Shown one piece after another: positions 18,552 to 29,366 of a DNA stretch of 64,000 nt. Both the position numbers and the translations under genes were made by a program. Within the stretch, counting starts at the first letter, position 1, and each line of letters opens with the position of its first letter. Origin of the DNA: Synechococcus sp. BIOS-E4-1 (GTDB lineage Bacteria; Cyanobacteriota; Cyanobacteriia; PCC-6307; Cyanobiaceae); NCBI RefSeq assembly GCF_014279995.1, contig NZ_CP047935.1, positions 2,439,494-2,503,493 on the forward strand. The letters are read 5' to 3'. Below the pieces are notes generated by a model. It was not told the DNA's origin. It saw nothing but the letters and a program-made list of their open reading frames with translations, and did not search any database.

Positions 18552-19057
18552 CAGGAAGCAGGCTTCGGCTGAAGCTGGGAAGGCTGATTCAGATCGCTGA
18601 CGGGCACCTTTTCGATGGTCTCCACCTCGAAGCCAATGCCAGCACGCCTGAGAGCCTCGGTGACCCCCTCCGCGGGAGCCGCTGGATCCGCTGCTGAGAG
18701 GCGGATCATGATGCGATACGGCAGGGTTCGCTCCGGAGTGGGTTTCGCCTCGGGTTTTTCAGTCGAGTCCTCAGCTTCGCTGACTCTGGCTTTGGGCTGT
18801 TTGTTGTCGTTGTCGTTGTCGTTGTCGTTGACCTTGGCCTGATCTTCGTTCTTGTCAGTAACAACGCGGGAATCTACGATGTTGTCGTCTGGATCGTTGT
18901 CGACTGGATCCGCCTGGGTGACTTCTGGACTGACTTCGCCTGCCTGAGAGTCGAAGCTTTCTGACAGCCGCTGGCCGAATGGTGTGCCATCACAGGCCTG
19001 CAGCAGCATGAGCAAGGGCAGCAACGACCGAGCAAACAGTCTGATCCTGATGCCCAT
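18551..19057 (-). CDS. lipoprotein with Asn-Asp repeat linker
   Basis: 168 residues. A signal peptide ends at a lipobox-like LLQAC (Cys22). The middle is acidic and low-complexity, with a tandem hexanucleotide (bases 18803-18830) encoding repeated Asn-Asp. The C-terminal 60 residues (ERTLPYRIMIRLSAADPAAP ... GIGFEVETIEKVPV) look folded. Start and stop overlap topA and the DUF2232 gene, so it belongs to the topA operon. I do not recognise a family. Confidence 0.68.
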   Translation of the reverse strand: MGIRIRLFARSLLPLLMLLQACDGTPFGQRLSESFDSQAGEVSPEVTQADPVDNDPDDNIVDSRVVTDKNEDQAKVNDNDNDNDNKQPKARVSEAEDSTEKPEAKPTPERTLPYRIMIRLSAADPAAPAEGVTEALRRAGIGFEVETIEKVPVSDLNQPSQLQPKPAS

Positions 19058-21759
19058 CAGGAGTCGGCGGGGCGAATCACGCGCACGGCACTGGCACGCA
19101 GACGACCTGACTTCGTCGTGGCAGGAGGCTTCTTGGCTGCTGGCTTCTTGGCTGCAGCTTTTTTAGCTGCAGGTTTCTTGTTGGTGGAAGCCTTTCGGCC
19201 TCCCTTCTTACTGGCGGCCTTCGCCTCCAGCAGCTCCACCGCCTGCTCAAGAGTGATGTCATCAGCCCCCTTCCCTTCCGGAAGAGAAGCATTGACCTTG
19301 CCCTGCTTCACATAGAGACCGTAGGGGCCGTCATACACCTGCACCGACTCATCACTGCCCTCGGGCTTACCGAGATCCTTGAGCGCGGTTCGGCCGCCTC
19401 GACCACGTTTGGGCATCGCCAACAGTTCAAGAGCACGGGTGAGTCCCACGGCGAGCACATCGTCGTCGCCCTTCAAGGAGCGGTAGTCCTTCTCACTTTT
19501 GCCCTTGTCCCAGACCACATAGGGGCCAAAACGACCAAGTCCGGCCTGAACCCTGCCACCATCAGGGTGCTCTCCCAGCAGCCTGGGCAGTCGCAGCAGT
19601 CCCAGAGCATCATCGAGGCTGAGGTCTTCGGGCTTCACTCCCTTGGGCAGCGAGGCACGCTTGGGCTTGGGGTTCTCATCACTGACCTGCCCGCGCTGCA
19701 CGTAGGGCCCGTATTGACCGAACAGCAGATAGATAAAATCTCCGGTTTCCGGATCTTCCCCCAAGGCCTCAGGCCCATCGGCTTTCTGCTTGAGGATCAG
19801 TTCGGCCTGATCGTGATCGAGATCGGCGGGGGTGATCTCATGAGGCAGGGTGGCCTTGATCAGCTCCTCCTCTCCGTCGTCACCGACACGTTTGGCTTCG
19901 AGATAGGCCCCAAAGCGACCGATCCTGACCACACAGGGGAGTCCCTCGAGGTCGATCGTGCGCGAGGCACCGGGGTCGATATCGCCCTCCCGCAGGTGAA
20001 CCTGGGACTCCAGCCCTTCATTGCCCTTGTAGAAGCTTTCCAAGTATGGAAGCCACTGCACCTTTCCATGAGAGATCTCATCGAGGGTGTTCTCCATCCT
20101 GGCGGTGAAGGAGGTGTCAACCAGGTCGGGGAAGTGCTCCTCGAGCAGCGCCGTCACCGCAAAGGCTGTGAAGCTGGGCGTGAGTGAATTGTTCTGAAGC
20201 GCGGCGTAGCCCCGATCCACGATCGTTCCGATGATCGAGGCATAGGTGGAGGGCCTGCCGATCCCTTCCTTCTCGAGCATCTTGACCAGGGAAGCTTCCG
20301 AGAAACGGGCCGGAGGCTGGGTCTGGTGGCCAAGCGCCTCAACGTCTTTGAGGTTGGGAGAATCCCCCTGCTTGAGCGCTGGCAGCAACACTTCCTGGCC
20401 TTCCAGGGCAGCGTCGGGGTCATCACTGCCCTCCACATAGGCACGGAAGAAACCAGGGAAATCAATGCGCTTGCCGCTGGCTCGGAACACAGCATCAGCG
20501 GCACTCAGATCAACAGACAGCATGGTGAGGCGGGCCTCAGCCATCTGGCTGGCAACGGTGCGCTTCCAGATCAGTTCATAGAGGGCTAGGTCCCTGCCAT
20601 CTAGACCTGTCTCCTGTGGAGCACGAAAACTCTCGCCAGCAGGGCGAATCGCTTCGTGGGCCTCCTGTGCGTTGCGGGCCTTGGTGCTGAACTGCCTGGG
20701 CCCCTTGCTCAGATAGTCGTTGCCATACCGCGATTCAACACAGCTGCGGGCAGCGCTGATCGCCTGATCAGAGAGATGCACCGAATCGGTGCGCATGTAA
20801 GTGATGAAACCACGCTCATAGAGACCCTGAGCGCAACGCATGGTTTCCCTGGCAGAAAGCCGGAGCTTGCGGTTCGACTCCTGCTGCAAGGTGCTGGTCG
20901 TGAACGGTGGAACGGGGCGTCGCACCGTGGGTTTTTCCTCCACGGACGTGACGCTCCATGCCACCGACTTCACCGTTTCGGAGAGGGTCAGGGCATCGCT
21001 TTCACTGAGAAGGCGGACCTTGCTCCCGGCCTTGAGCTCACCGGTGTTTTCATCAAAATCATTGCCGGTGGCAATGCGCTGCCCCTCGAGGTGGGTGAGT
21101 TTGGCGTCAAAACGACTGCCGGTCTGCTCGAGACCGGCCTTGAGGTCCCAGTAGCTGCCGCTGCGGAATGCCCGACGTGCGCGTTCCCGTTGCACCAGCA
21201 GACGCACAGCAACGGACTGCACGCGTCCCGCGGACAGACCCCAAGCCACCTTCTTCCACAACAGCGGCGACAGCGTGTATCCCACCAGACGGTCAAGAAT
21301 TCGTCTGGTTTCCTGGGCATGCACCAGCTCCATGTCCAGCTCACGGGTCTGGTCAAGAGCCCGCCCAATCGCCTCCTTGGTGATCTCGTGAAACACCATT
21401 CGTTTCACCGGAACCTTCGGCGCAAGCAGCTGCAACAGATGCCAGCTGATGCTTTCGCCTTCCCGGTCTTCATCCGTCGCCAGCAAAAGCTGATCAGCAC
21501 CTTTGAGGGCGTCCTTTAGCTCCTTGACCGTTTTTTTCTTGTCCTTCGGCACCACATAAAGGGGCTCGAAATCGGACTCGGTGTTGACGCCGAGATTGGC
21601 CCACTTCTGGCCCTTCTGAGCCGCTGGAATCTCACTGGCGTTGTTCGGGAGATCGCGTACATGCCCCATGGAGGCTTCCACCCGGAAGTCCTTGGGGAGG
21701 AATCCACGGATGGTGCGGGCCTTGGTGGGGCTCTCAACGATGACCAGGGTGTGCGCCAA
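19057..21759 (-). CDS. topA: DNA topoisomerase I
   Basis: Relaxes negative supercoils by a type IA strand-passage mechanism. The 900-residue protein has a Toprim domain at the N-terminus ([33 protein letters not shown]), the active-site tyrosine region FITYMRTDS at about 310, and several C-terminal repeat domains in place of zinc fingers ([34 protein letters not shown]). The tail is a Lys/Ala/Pro-rich stretch with repeats of AAKKPAAKK, presumably for DNA contact. It heads an operon of four overlapping genes. Confidence 0.95.
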   Translation of the reverse strand: MAHTLVIVESPTKARTIRGFLPKDFRVEASMGHVRDLPNNASEIPAAQKGQKWANLGVNTESDFEPLYVVPKDKKKTVKELKDALKGADQLLLATDEDREGESISWHLLQLLAPKVPVKRMVFHEITKEAIGRALDQTRELDMELVHAQETRRILDRLVGYTLSPLLWKKVAWGLSAGRVQSVAVRLLVQRERARRAFRSGSYWDLKAGLEQTGSRFDAKLTHLEGQRIATGNDFDENTGELKAGSKVRLLSESDALTLSETVKSVAWSVTSVEEKPTVRRPVPPFTTSTLQQESNRKLRLSARETMRCAQGLYERGFITYMRTDSVHLSDQAISAARSCVESRYGNDYLSKGPRQFSTKARNAQEAHEAIRPAGESFRAPQETGLDGRDLALYELIWKRTVASQMAEARLTMLSVDLSAADAVFRASGKRIDFPGFFRAYVEGSDDPDAALEGQEVLLPALKQGDSPNLKDVEALGHQTQPPARFSEASLVKMLEKEGIGRPSTYASIIGTIVDRGYAALQNNSLTPSFTAFAVTALLEEHFPDLVDTSFTARMENTLDEISHGKVQWLPYLESFYKGNEGLESQVHLREGDIDPGASRTIDLEGLPCVVRIGRFGAYLEAKRVGDDGEEELIKATLPHEITPADLDHDQAELILKQKADGPEALGEDPETGDFIYLLFGQYGPYVQRGQVSDENPKPKRASLPKGVKPEDLSLDDALGLLRLPRLLGEHPDGGRVQAGLGRFGPYVVWDKGKSEKDYRSLKGDDDVLAVGLTRALELLAMPKRGRGGRTALKDLGKPEGSDESVQVYDGPYGLYVKQGKVNASLPEGKGADDITLEQAVELLEAKAASKKGGRKASTNKKPAAKKAAAKKPAAKKPPATTKSGRLRASAVRVIRPADS

Positions 21760-21886
21760 AGGAGGGCAGATAACCGTTCCCTTCTTTATCGCACCGCCGC
21801 TCCAGTTGCAGCGAATACACGTGATGCCTCAAGGAAGAACGGAAGCGCAGCTACAATCGCCCGAACCGCTTTGCCCTGCGCGCGCC

Positions 21887-23458
21887 ATGCCCGAGATGGG
21901 TGCCTTGCTTCTCGATACCCAGCCATTGGCAGCGCCGGGTGATTTGCTCAACCTTGCGCTGAACGCCGGTGCTATTGCCCCGGAAGGTGCAGTCCTGCTG
22001 GCGATGCTGGCCACCCTGCTGGTGGATCTGGCCGGCGAAAAAGTATCCGTGCGCTGGGTTCCACCCATTTGCTACGCAGGTCTGGGTACGGCTCTGGTGC
22101 TGCTTGCACTGCAGTGGAACGCCCCGCTTGAGCCCTCCTTCCTTGGCGCATTCCTCTCTGATCACCTGGCAATTGCCTTCCGGGCCGTTGTGGCTTGCTC
22201 AACGCTGCTGTCTTTGCTGATTAGCTGGAGGTATGCCGAACAGGGTGGAACCCCTGTGGGTGAATACGCCGCAATCCTGTTAGCGGCAACGCTTGGAGGC
22301 ATGCTGCTCTGCGGTGCCACCGATCTGGTGAGCATTTTTGTTTCGCTGGAAACTCTCTCAGTCGCGAGTTACCTGCTCTCCGGGTACATGAAACGCGATG
22401 CCCGCAGTTCGGAAGCGGCGCTGAAATATTTGCTGGTGGGTTCCGCCGCAGCTGCGGTCTTTCTTTACGGTTCATCACTCCTGTATGGACTCAGCGGCTC
22501 CACCAGCCTTGAAGCGATCGGGCAATCACTGCTGACCAGTCCCACCCCTCTTGCTGCTCTGGCACTCGTGTTCGTGCTGGCAACCGTGGCGTTCAAGATC
22601 GCGGCAGTGCCGTTTCATCAGTGGACACCAGACGTTTACGAGGGATCTCCGACCCCGGTTGTCGCCTTCCTGTCAGTCGGTTCCAAAGCCGCCGGTTTCG
22701 CCCTGGCTCTTCGAATCCTCGTGGGCTGTTTTGGCAGCTTCGACACGCAATGGAAACTGCTGTTCACCGTTCTCGCGGTGCTCAGCATGACCCTCGGCAA
22801 TGTCGTTGCGCTCGCCCAGACCTCGATGAAACGGATGCTGGCCTACAGCTCCATCGGTCAGGCCGGCTTCGTGATGATCGGCCTGGTTTGCGGCACCGAG
22901 GACGGTTTCGCCGCCATGGTCCTCTACATGGCTGCCTACCTGTTCATGAACCTGGGGGCTTTTGCCTGCATCATCCTGTTTTCAATTCGCACCGGCAGTG
23001 ATCGAATCTCCGATTACGCCGGTCTTTATCAGAAGGATCCCCTGATCACACTCGGGCTCAGTCTCTGCCTTCTGTCGCTTGGTGGCATCCCGCCCATGCT
23101 CGGCTTCTTCGGCAAGATCTATCTCTTCTTCGCGGGCTGGGCTGATCACCAGTATTTGCTGGTGGTGGTGGGCCTGATCACCTCGGTGGTTTCGATCTAC
23201 TACTACATCGGAGTGATCAAGATGATGGTGGTCAAGGAACCCCAGGAAGCCTCCGATGCAGTGAAGTCCTATCCGCCGGTCCAGTGGAACACCCTGGGAC
23301 TGCCTCCACTCCGCGTTGCTCTGGTGACCTGCGTAGTGGTCACAGCTGTTGGTGGGATCCTCTCCAATCCCCTCTTCCAGTGGGCCAGTGATGCGGTCGC
23401 TGGAACCCCGATCCTGCAGCAGGCGATCGCCAATGCCTCCGATGCCACCCTTGGCTGA
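21887..23458 (+). CDS. ndhB: NAD(P)H-quinone oxidoreductase (NDH-1) subunit 2
   Basis: Proton-pumping antiporter-like subunit of thylakoid NDH-1, used in respiration, cyclic electron flow and CO2 uptake. 523 residues with about fourteen helices; [52 protein letters not shown] and [13 protein letters not shown] (shown in part) are NdhB/NuoN signatures. I chose the ATG at 21887 ([11 protein letters not shown]); MGALLLDT nine bases on is an alternative. It diverges from topA. Its 3' end overlaps the start of the ABC ATPase gene. Confidence 0.94.
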   Translation: MPEMGALLLDTQPLAAPGDLLNLALNAGAIAPEGAVLLAMLATLLVDLAGEKVSVRWVPPICYAGLGTALVLLALQWNAPLEPSFLGAFLSDHLAIAFRAVVACSTLLSLLISWRYAEQGGTPVGEYAAILLAATLGGMLLCGATDLVSIFVSLETLSVASYLLSGYMKRDARSSEAALKYLLVGSAAAAVFLYGSSLLYGLSGSTSLEAIGQSLLTSPTPLAALALVFVLATVAFKIAAVPFHQWTPDVYEGSPTPVVAFLSVGSKAAGFALALRILVGCFGSFDTQWKLLFTVLAVLSMTLGNVVALAQTSMKRMLAYSSIGQAGFVMIGLVCGTEDGFAAMVLYMAAYLFMNLGAFACIILFSIRTGSDRISDYAGLYQKDPLITLGLSLCLLSLGGIPPMLGFFGKIYLFFAGWADHQYLLVVVGLITSVVSIYYYIGVIKMMVVKEPQEASDAVKSYPPVQWNTLGLPPLRVALVTCVVVTAVGGILSNPLFQWASDAVAGTPILQQAIANASDATLG

Positions 23459-24179
23459 CCGAGCGGCGGGTCAACGCTTACCCGTCGCTGAATTGCGCGG
23501 GGTCGACAAGATCTATGGAACTGGCGCTGGCCTGGTCAGGGCGCTCGATCAACTGGATCTGACCGTGCGTAAAGGCGATTATCTCGCCGTGATGGGTGCC
23601 AGTGGCTCTGGCAAAAGCACTGCAATGAACATTCTGGGCTGCCTCGACCGCCCCAGCAGCGGCTCTTATCACCTCAATGGGAGTGCCGTAGAGGAGCTTG
23701 ATGACGATGCCCTGGCGGATCTGCGCAACCAGCAGCTGGGTTTCGTGTTTCAGCAATTCCATCTGCTGCCCCACGCGACGGCTCTCGAGAACGTGATGCT
23801 GCCGATGATCTATGCAGGGCTCTCACCCAAGCAGAGACGCGACAAAGCCATAGAAGCGCTGGACCGCGTTGGCCTTGGGGAAAGAATGGAGAACAAGCCG
23901 AATCAGCTTTCCGGCGGTCAACAGCAGAGAGTGGCCATTGCCAGAGCCATCATCAACCAGCCTGCCCTGCTCCTTGCTGATGAACCCACCGGTGCCCTCG
24001 ACTCACGCACCACGGATGACGTGTTGAATCTGTTCGACGCCTTGCACGACCAGGGGATCACGCTGGTGCTGGTCACCCATGAAGATGATGTTGCGGCTCG
24101 TGCTGAACGGGTGGCTCATTTTCGGGACGGTCGTGTCGAACGCTGGGATGGTCGCGCCCACGACTCCAAGCCGACCTGA
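23433..24179 (+). CDS. ABC transporter ATP-binding protein (MacB/LolD-like)
   Basis: 248 residues. Walker [10 protein letters not shown], the [15 protein letters not shown] signature, Walker [13 protein letters not shown] and the His of LVTHEDDVA are all visible, as is the [18 protein letters not shown]-loop region typical of the MacB/LolD/DevA group. These usually work with a FtsX-like permease and a membrane-fusion protein, neither of which is adjacent. Starts at 23433 or 23442, inside the end of ndhB. The response regulator gene follows. Confidence 0.88.
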   Translation: MPPMPPLADRAAGQRLPVAELRGVDKIYGTGAGLVRALDQLDLTVRKGDYLAVMGASGSGKSTAMNILGCLDRPSSGSYHLNGSAVEELDDDALADLRNQQLGFVFQQFHLLPHATALENVMLPMIYAGLSPKQRRDKAIEALDRVGLGERMENKPNQLSGGQQQRVAIARAIINQPALLLADEPTGALDSRTTDDVLNLFDALHDQGITLVLVTHEDDVAARAERVAHFRDGRVERWDGRAHDSKPT

Positions 24180-24218
24180 GCTTGCTGATTAGGCTGGTGT
24201 GTGGGTGAACTGGATTAC

Positions 24219-24959
24219 ATGGTCTCCTCCGCCACTCCGAAGACGAGGCTCCTACTGGTGGACGACGAGGCTCGCCTCACGGAACTCCTGAAAATGGAAC
24301 TGGAGGTTGAGGGGTATGAGGTTGATGTGGCCGCGGATGGTGCCACTGGCCTGATCCGAGCCCGCACGGAGCCATCCCCGGACCTGATTGTTCTGGACTG
24401 GAATCTTCCCGATTTCAGCGGTGTGGACATCTGTCAGAGAATTCGCAGTAGCGCCATCACCACACCGATCCTGATGCTCACCGGCCACGACGACGTCGCT
24501 GATCGTGTGACGGCCCTGGATGCTGGAGTTGACGACTATCTCGTCAAGCCTTTTTCCATCGAGGAATTGATGGCTCGACTGCGGGCCATGCAGAGACGTG
24601 CCAGCACATTCTCTGCTGCAGCTGGCGATGGACAGCATCCTGAAACACTCCAGGTCGGAGATCTGGTGATGAACACGAGCACCAGGGATGAGAGCCGTTC
24701 CGGCCAGTTGATTCAGTTATCCGTGAAGGAGTACGAATTGCTGAATTTCCTGATGCGTGGTCAGGGGAAAGTGCTTGAACGCACTGAAATCATGCACGGA
24801 GTCTGGGGTGAGAACTTCTACGGCGACGACAATCTTCTCGATGTGTACATTCGCTATTTGCGTCAGAAGATCGAATCAAGTGAGCGTCCTGCCTTAATTC
24901 ACACCGTGAGAGGTGTGGGTTTCATCCTGCGGGAAGAGCGTCAGCTTGAGACGTCATGA
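24219..24959 (+). CDS. OmpR-family response regulator
   Basis: 246 residues. The receiver domain (about 10-125) shows the acidic pair in LLVDDEARL, the phosphoacceptor Asp in LIVLDWNLPD, the Thr/Ser of MLTGHDD and the Lys of YLVKPF. The winged-helix output domain (about 145-240) has KEYELLNFLMRGQGKVLERTEI and YIRYLRQKIE. No kinase gene is adjacent, so the partner is unknown. The ATG at 24219 is preferred over a GTG at 24201. Its 3' end overlaps the convergent peptidase gene by 6 bases. Confidence 0.9.
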   Translation: MVSSATPKTRLLLVDDEARLTELLKMELEVEGYEVDVAADGATGLIRARTEPSPDLIVLDWNLPDFSGVDICQRIRSSAITTPILMLTGHDDVADRVTALDAGVDDYLVKPFSIEELMARLRAMQRRASTFSAAAGDGQHPETLQVGDLVMNTSTRDESRSGQLIQLSVKEYELLNFLMRGQGKVLERTEIMHGVWGENFYGDDNLLDVYIRYLRQKIESSERPALIHTVRGVGFILREERQLETS

Positions 24960-25925
24960 GTCCTGCGAGCGCTCGAGACTGGTCATCAGCTGACCCACAA
25001 GCAGCGACACGGCGTCTGCACCGGAAGCAGTGAGCGGATTGAGGTCCAGATCGCCAGGATCGACAGCCACCCAGCCGCCGGCCTCAGGCTTGCGCAGTTC
25101 AAAATGCAAATGGGGTCCAGTGCTGAGCCCCGTGCTGCCCACACGACCGATCACCTCACCCTGATGAACCTTCTGGCCGGACTTCACGTAAATCTCTGAA
25201 AGATGTCCGTAGAGGGTCCGGCGTTTGGGCTGGGCATGATCCAGCTCCACAGCAATGCCGTAACCACCGGCCAGACCGCTGCTCAGGACCGTTCCTGACA
25301 AAGCAGCGACAACTGGGGTCCCTTCAGGGGCTGCCAGGTCCTTGCCGGCATGCATCAGCCATCTACCGATGATCGGATGGATCCGCCAGCCGAATTCACT
25401 GGTGGTGATGGCTGAACCGATGATCGGGAACAGCAGCTTGCGATCACCGTTGCCAGAGATCGATGCGGGCCTGGGTGAAACAGCAAACACCGTCTCCAGG
25501 CGGAACGTGGCAGAGGAGCCTGCCAGCAAAGCCTTCACCGGGACTGAGATCGGAGGAAGCGGTGTGCCATCAAACCCGCGTCTGGACAACCCTGTGAGCG
25601 TTTCGTCACGACCTTTCCAGACCACGCGGGGTTGCAGACGGGAACTACGGCGGCGCACCGCCACACCGCTGCTGCATTCCTGCTGCGAGAGGGCACCGCT
25701 GCGGCAGGCCTTCTGGAACGCAGGAACATCAATGGGCCGGGCCTGTTCCCCCGTTTCAAGCTGCCGTCGCTCGAGCGGAGTGATGACGCGATTTCGTTCC
25801 AGGGACTCCAGCGAACGATCGAAGGTGAGTGGAGGTGGAGCCGGCTTGAGCTCAGGAGGGGTCACTGGACCCTGCAGAGCAGGGATGGACAGCAGAACCG
25901 ATGCGGCAAGCCAACGCAGAACCAA
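24954..25925 (-). CDS. M23 family peptidoglycan endopeptidase
   Basis: 323 residues with an N-terminal signal-like hydrophobic segment. The C-terminal LytM/M23 domain (about 165-290) carries the zinc site: His and Asp in MHAGKDLAAPEGTPV and the HLHFEL motif after GSTGLSTGP. Predicted to cut peptidoglycan cross-bridges in the periplasm, or to act as a regulator of amidases. The region 30-160 holds no recognised domain. It is preceded, on the same strand, by birA. Confidence 0.87.
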   Translation of the reverse strand: MVLRWLAASVLLSIPALQGPVTPPELKPAPPPLTFDRSLESLERNRVITPLERRQLETGEQARPIDVPAFQKACRSGALSQQECSSGVAVRRRSSRLQPRVVWKGRDETLTGLSRRGFDGTPLPPISVPVKALLAGSSATFRLETVFAVSPRPASISGNGDRKLLFPIIGSAITTSEFGWRIHPIIGRWLMHAGKDLAAPEGTPVVAALSGTVLSSGLAGGYGIAVELDHAQPKRRTLYGHLSEIYVKSGQKVHQGEVIGRVGSTGLSTGPHLHFELRKPEAGGWVAVDPGDLDLNPLTASGADAVSLLVGQLMTSLERSQDS

Positions 25926-25955
25926 CGGAACAAGACGGTCTCATCGAGCGAGACT

Positions 25956-26741
25956 CTAGAGATCCTGGTCAGGGCTGTCTGTCCAACGGGTCCAGCTTGT
26001 CCTCCGGGTCCCCTGCTCCAGAAGCAGACGTCCGTCCATGCCGATGCCTCGCACTTGCCAGGCCTCTCCCGTGCCTGGATCAGCAACCGATTCAGCCCAG
26101 AGACGCTGCTCGGCCTGACGGACCACCATGCAGGGATCAAGTGCCAGCTCGCGGGCGCGGTCGAGTGCGCGCAGCACGGCTCCTTGCCAGACCCTCAGCC
26201 GACATCGCCCTGAAGAAAGACGTTCCCTCAGGGAGACTGCTCCAGGCGGCGCGGGATTACTCACATTGAGACCCACCCCTATCCTGGCTAGACGGACCCG
26301 ACTGCCGCGGAAAACCAGTGTGGGCAGCACACCGGCCAGCTTGCGGGAATCAATCAACAGATCATTGGGCCACTTGATGGACACCTGAAGGCCAGTGGAC
26401 TCGACCTGCTCCGCCAGGGCGAGAGCCACGGTGAGACCGAACAAGCCCGTTGAACATTGCTGCTGAGGCCAGGGAAGAGCCGCACTCAACCAGACACCGC
26501 CCCTCGATGCCATCCAGCGGCGTCCGTACTGTCCATGAGCACGGATCTGATGGTCAGCCAACACTGCGCGTGGATGGAGGCCACACCAGGGGTGCTGCAC
26601 GAGCCATTGAGACAGCTCGGTCTCAGTGCTGGCACACACGCCCAACCGCCTCAGCCACCAGGAGTCATCACCATGGCGACGCAGATCATGCAGCAATCGC
26701 CCCCGGCCAGTCCTCACAAAGGTCAATGGTGCTTCTCCCAC
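25956..26741 (-). CDS. birA: biotin--[acetyl-CoA carboxylase] ligase
   Basis: Attaches biotin to the carboxyl carrier protein of acetyl-CoA carboxylase. 261 residues with the catalytic pattern STETELSQW, HGQYGRRW (the GRGRxG equivalent is GQYGRRW here), IKWPNDLLIDSRKLAGVL, and RIGVGLNVSN. There is no N-terminal helix-turn-helix, so it is a ligase-only type, without the repressor function of E. coli BirA. It overlaps the aminotransferase gene by 19 bases. Confidence 0.88.
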   Translation of the reverse strand: MGEAPLTFVRTGRGRLLHDLRRHGDDSWWLRRLGVCASTETELSQWLVQHPWCGLHPRAVLADHQIRAHGQYGRRWMASRGGVWLSAALPWPQQQCSTGLFGLTVALALAEQVESTGLQVSIKWPNDLLIDSRKLAGVLPTLVFRGSRVRLARIGVGLNVSNPAPPGAVSLRERLSSGRCRLRVWQGAVLRALDRARELALDPCMVVRQAEQRLWAESVADPGTGEAWQVRGIGMDGRLLLEQGTRRTSWTRWTDSPDQDL

Positions 26742-27916
26742 CAGGGATGCAGGCGAATCACAGCCTGCTCCAGATCCTCGACCGGACGGACAAGAGCCAG
26801 CCGCAACCAGCCACGACCCGCGTCACCAAAACCGGAGCCCGGAGTCAGCGCCACGCCGCAGTGGGCCAACAACTCAGCCGCAAGCTGTTCGTCGCTCCAC
26901 CCCCTTGCACATGCCCATTCCGGAATAGGCATCCAGAGGTAGAGGGCCATGGATGGAACCGGCACAGTCCAGCCAAGATCAGCCAAGGCCTGTCGCATGC
27001 GGTCGCGGCGCTGGCGATAAACGGGCAGGAGACGTGATGGCCAGTCGGCATGTTGATCCAGCGCCACCTCCGCGCCCCGCTGCAGCGCCTGACACTGATT
27101 GAAATCAACGACGCCTTTCAGCTGGCGCAAGGCTTTGATCAACGGAGCAGCCCCCACCGCAAACGCCAGCCGGAATCCTCCGAGACACCATCCCTTGGAC
27201 AAAGAGAAGAATTCGATTCCCCGCTCACGCCAGTGGGGGCAGCGCAGCAGTGACGGGGCATCGCCCTCCAGCGCCAGATCCACATAAGGGTTGTCGTGGG
27301 CCAGCACCAGATCGTGCTGAACGGAACGGTTCATGGCCTCGTCAAGCCAGGCCTGCTCCCCGGTGCGGGCGGTGGGGTTATGAGGAAAACCGAGAACCAT
27401 CAGAGCCAACTGCTGCCATTGGTCTGTGGAGAGCGCGTCGAAGTCCGGAGCCCAGTCCCGCTCAGCGGTGAGTGGAAGGGTGTGAATGTCGGCATCCGCC
27501 AGTTCCAGTCCACCCCGGTGAGAGGGGTAGGAAGGGTCAAGAATCAGCGCCGAATCGCCGGGATCAAGAACCGCAAGAGGCAGATGCGCCGTACCTTCCT
27601 GCGATCCAACCAGCAGGAGCACTTCGGTCTGGGCGTCCACTTGAACACCGAAGCGCTGCTGACACCATGCGGCAGCAGCACTCCTGAACGATTGCGTCCC
27701 TGCATGAAGGCAGTACGAGGCGCTGGAGGGATGCTGAAGCACCTCGGCCATGGCTTCCACGGCAGCGTCTGGTGGCGCCAGATCAGTGGAGCCGAGAGAC
27801 AGGTCGATCAGAGCCTGATGCTTCTGCCGTTCGCTGTCGACGTATGCCGATTTGCGCCGGTCATTGCGATCGAAGACACCGCTGCCGAGCCTTGCAAGGC
27901 GATCAGAGGTGATCAT
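26723..27916 (-). CDS. PLP-dependent class I/II aminotransferase
   Basis: 397 residues of fold-type I. Landmarks are LSLGSTDLAPPD near the N-terminus, GSQEGTAHLPLAVLDPGD, the GFPHNPTAR cofactor motif, HDNPYVDL, and the PLP lysine in SLSKGWCLGGFRLAF. The overall pattern is close to LL-diaminopimelate / aspartate aminotransferase-like proteins, but the true substrate cannot be read from sequence. Translation start is the ATG at 27916. vipp1 lies upstream on the same strand, separated by 44 bases. Confidence 0.82.
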   Translation of the reverse strand: MITSDRLARLGSGVFDRNDRRKSAYVDSERQKHQALIDLSLGSTDLAPPDAAVEAMAEVLQHPSSASYCLHAGTQSFRSAAAAWCQQRFGVQVDAQTEVLLLVGSQEGTAHLPLAVLDPGDSALILDPSYPSHRGGLELADADIHTLPLTAERDWAPDFDALSTDQWQQLALMVLGFPHNPTARTGEQAWLDEAMNRSVQHDLVLAHDNPYVDLALEGDAPSLLRCPHWRERGIEFFSLSKGWCLGGFRLAFAVGAAPLIKALRQLKGVVDFNQCQALQRGAEVALDQHADWPSRLLPVYRQRRDRMRQALADLGWTVPVPSMALYLWMPIPEWACARGWSDEQLAAELLAHCGVALTPGSGFGDAGRGWLRLALVRPVEDLEQAVIRLHPWWEKHH

Positions 27917-27959
27917 CCAGAGAAGTCTGCGGTTGGAAGCGGGTGATCACGGTCCCTGA

Positions 27960-28739
27960 TCAGATCTTGTCGATGGAGCGGCGGAGCTCTTCGAGGTCGT
28001 TGTCGACTTCCGCAACGTTGACAGGCTGGACAGCATCAGCCTTGCCCTGATCAGCCGCTGGCAGTGCAACGGCTTCAGGGCCACCGGCCAGTTGCTGGCG
28101 AAGGGCAGCGAGTTCATCATCCACATCATCACCACCCTCAAGGGCTGCGAACTGGCTCTCCAGATCGGCCCCTGCCAGTTCAGCTGCTGCCTGACTGCTG
28201 GCTTCCATCGCCTGGACCTTGTCCTCCATCCGCTCAAAGGCGGCCATGGCGGAATTGCTGCCCATATTTCCCACTGCACTCTGGAGCTGCTGCTGAGCCT
28301 TGGCCGCCTGGGCCCTGGCCTTGAGCATGTCCTTCTTGGTGCGCGCCTCGGCGATCTTGCCTTCGAGGGCCACAAGACTTTTCTTGAGGGTTTCCACCTG
28401 GGCGTCCTGCCCCTGCACCTGCTTGGCCAGAGAGGCCGAGGTCTCCTGGAATGTCTTACGCCGGGTGAGTGCCTCTCGGGCCAGATCCTCTTCGTTCTTT
28501 TTGAGAGCGAGCTCTGCCCGCTCGTACCAAGTACGTGCCTGGGATTCCGCTTGATCAGCCTGATTGCGAAGGCGCTTCTGGCTGGCGATCGCCATGGCAA
28601 CAGCCTGGCGCAGCTTCACCAGATCCTCCTGCATGTCAGCCACGGACTGGTCGAGAATCTTGACGGGATCCTCGGCCTTGCTCACGAGATCGTTGACATT
28701 GGCGCGCAGCAGTCGGCTGAGCCGGTCGAAGAAACCCAT
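27960..28739 (-). CDS. PspA/IM30 family protein (Vipp1-type)
   Basis: 259 residues, almost wholly coiled coil, beginning MGFFDRLSRLLRANVNDLVS, the N-terminal amphipathic helix of the family, then long helices to about 200. PspA/Vipp1 (IM30) form ESCRT-III-like rings that protect or remodel membranes, and in cyanobacteria Vipp1 supports thylakoid biogenesis. A C-terminal tail (EVDNDLEELRRSIDKI) follows a Pro/Gln/Ala linker, favouring the Vipp1-like arrangement. The start is ATG 28739, not the upstream frame. Confidence 0.88.
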   Translation of the reverse strand: MGFFDRLSRLLRANVNDLVSKAEDPVKILDQSVADMQEDLVKLRQAVAMAIASQKRLRNQADQAESQARTWYERAELALKKNEEDLAREALTRRKTFQETSASLAKQVQGQDAQVETLKKSLVALEGKIAEARTKKDMLKARAQAAKAQQQLQSAVGNMGSNSAMAAFERMEDKVQAMEASSQAAAELAGADLESQFAALEGGDDVDDELAALRQQLAGGPEAVALPAADQGKADAVQPVNVAEVDNDLEELRRSIDKI

Positions 28740-28820
28740 GGATCGGGGCGAGCAGCAATTTGAGGGTAGCGAGCAAATCAAGAGCACCTGCCTAAGGTCG
28801 ACTCAAAATCGGCAATTGGC

Positions 28821-29366
28821 ATGGGTCGGGCCCCGAAATCGCAGCGGCGCCGCTTCGGGAAGGGAGAAGTGCTGATGCCCCCTGAACCAGAACCCGTTCA
28901 GCCGATTAGCGGATGTCTTGAGACTCTTAAACGAACTTGGAGACAGGAGGGTTCACTGGCTGCGCTCTGGCAGGACTGGCCGAAACTGGCCGGCGATCCC
29001 CTCTCCAGCCATTGCCAACCACTGGCGCTGCGGAGTGGAACGCTGATCGTGGGGGCCAGGCATCCCCAGTGGCGCCAGGCCTTGCTTTACAGCAAGCCTC
29101 AGCTGCTCGCATCCATTCGTGCAGCAGGCCATCCCGTGCGTGATCTGCGGATTCAACAACACCATCCAACACCGCGTGAGGTGATCGGAGACCCCCTCGA
29201 GGAATGGAAACGACACCCAAGTCGCATTGACGTGCATGGCATCGCGGCATGTCCCCGTTGTGGAACCCCCTCTCCCATGGGCGAAATGGCGCAATGGGGG
29301 CATTGCAGCTTCTGCCGCCGCATCCAACTGAGCGAGTTGTCGAGGCCGGATGATCGCGATCAGTAA
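28821..29366 (+). CDS. DUF721/DciA-like protein with C-terminal zinc ribbon
   Basis: 181 residues. Residues about 30-110 match DUF721 (LWQDWPKLAGDPLSSHCQPLALRSGTLIVGARHPQWRQALLY in parts), the domain of DciA, the ancestral loader of the replicative helicase. The C-terminus has two CxxC pairs (CPRCGTPSP and CSFCRR) predicted to bind zinc. Marine cyanobacteria lack DnaC, so a role in helicase loading is plausible but inferred. It is convergent with the glycosyltransferase gene, overlapping it by 7 bases. Confidence 0.75.
   Translation: MGRAPKSQRRRFGKGEVLMPPEPEPVQPISGCLETLKRTWRQEGSLAALWQDWPKLAGDPLSSHCQPLALRSGTLIVGARHPQWRQALLYSKPQLLASIRAAGHPVRDLRIQQHHPTPREVIGDPLEEWKRHPSRIDVHGIAACPRCGTPSPMGEMAQWGHCSFCRRIQLSELSRPDDRDQ

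Noticed and set aside
18803-18830. GTTGTC tandem repeat
   Set aside because: It lies inside the lipoprotein gene and simply encodes an Asn-Asp repeat; no regulatory meaning can be supported.
19567-21519. Two long frames on the plus strand opposite topA (207 and 287 codons)
   Set aside because: topA is unmistakable on the other strand; the opposite frames show no family features.
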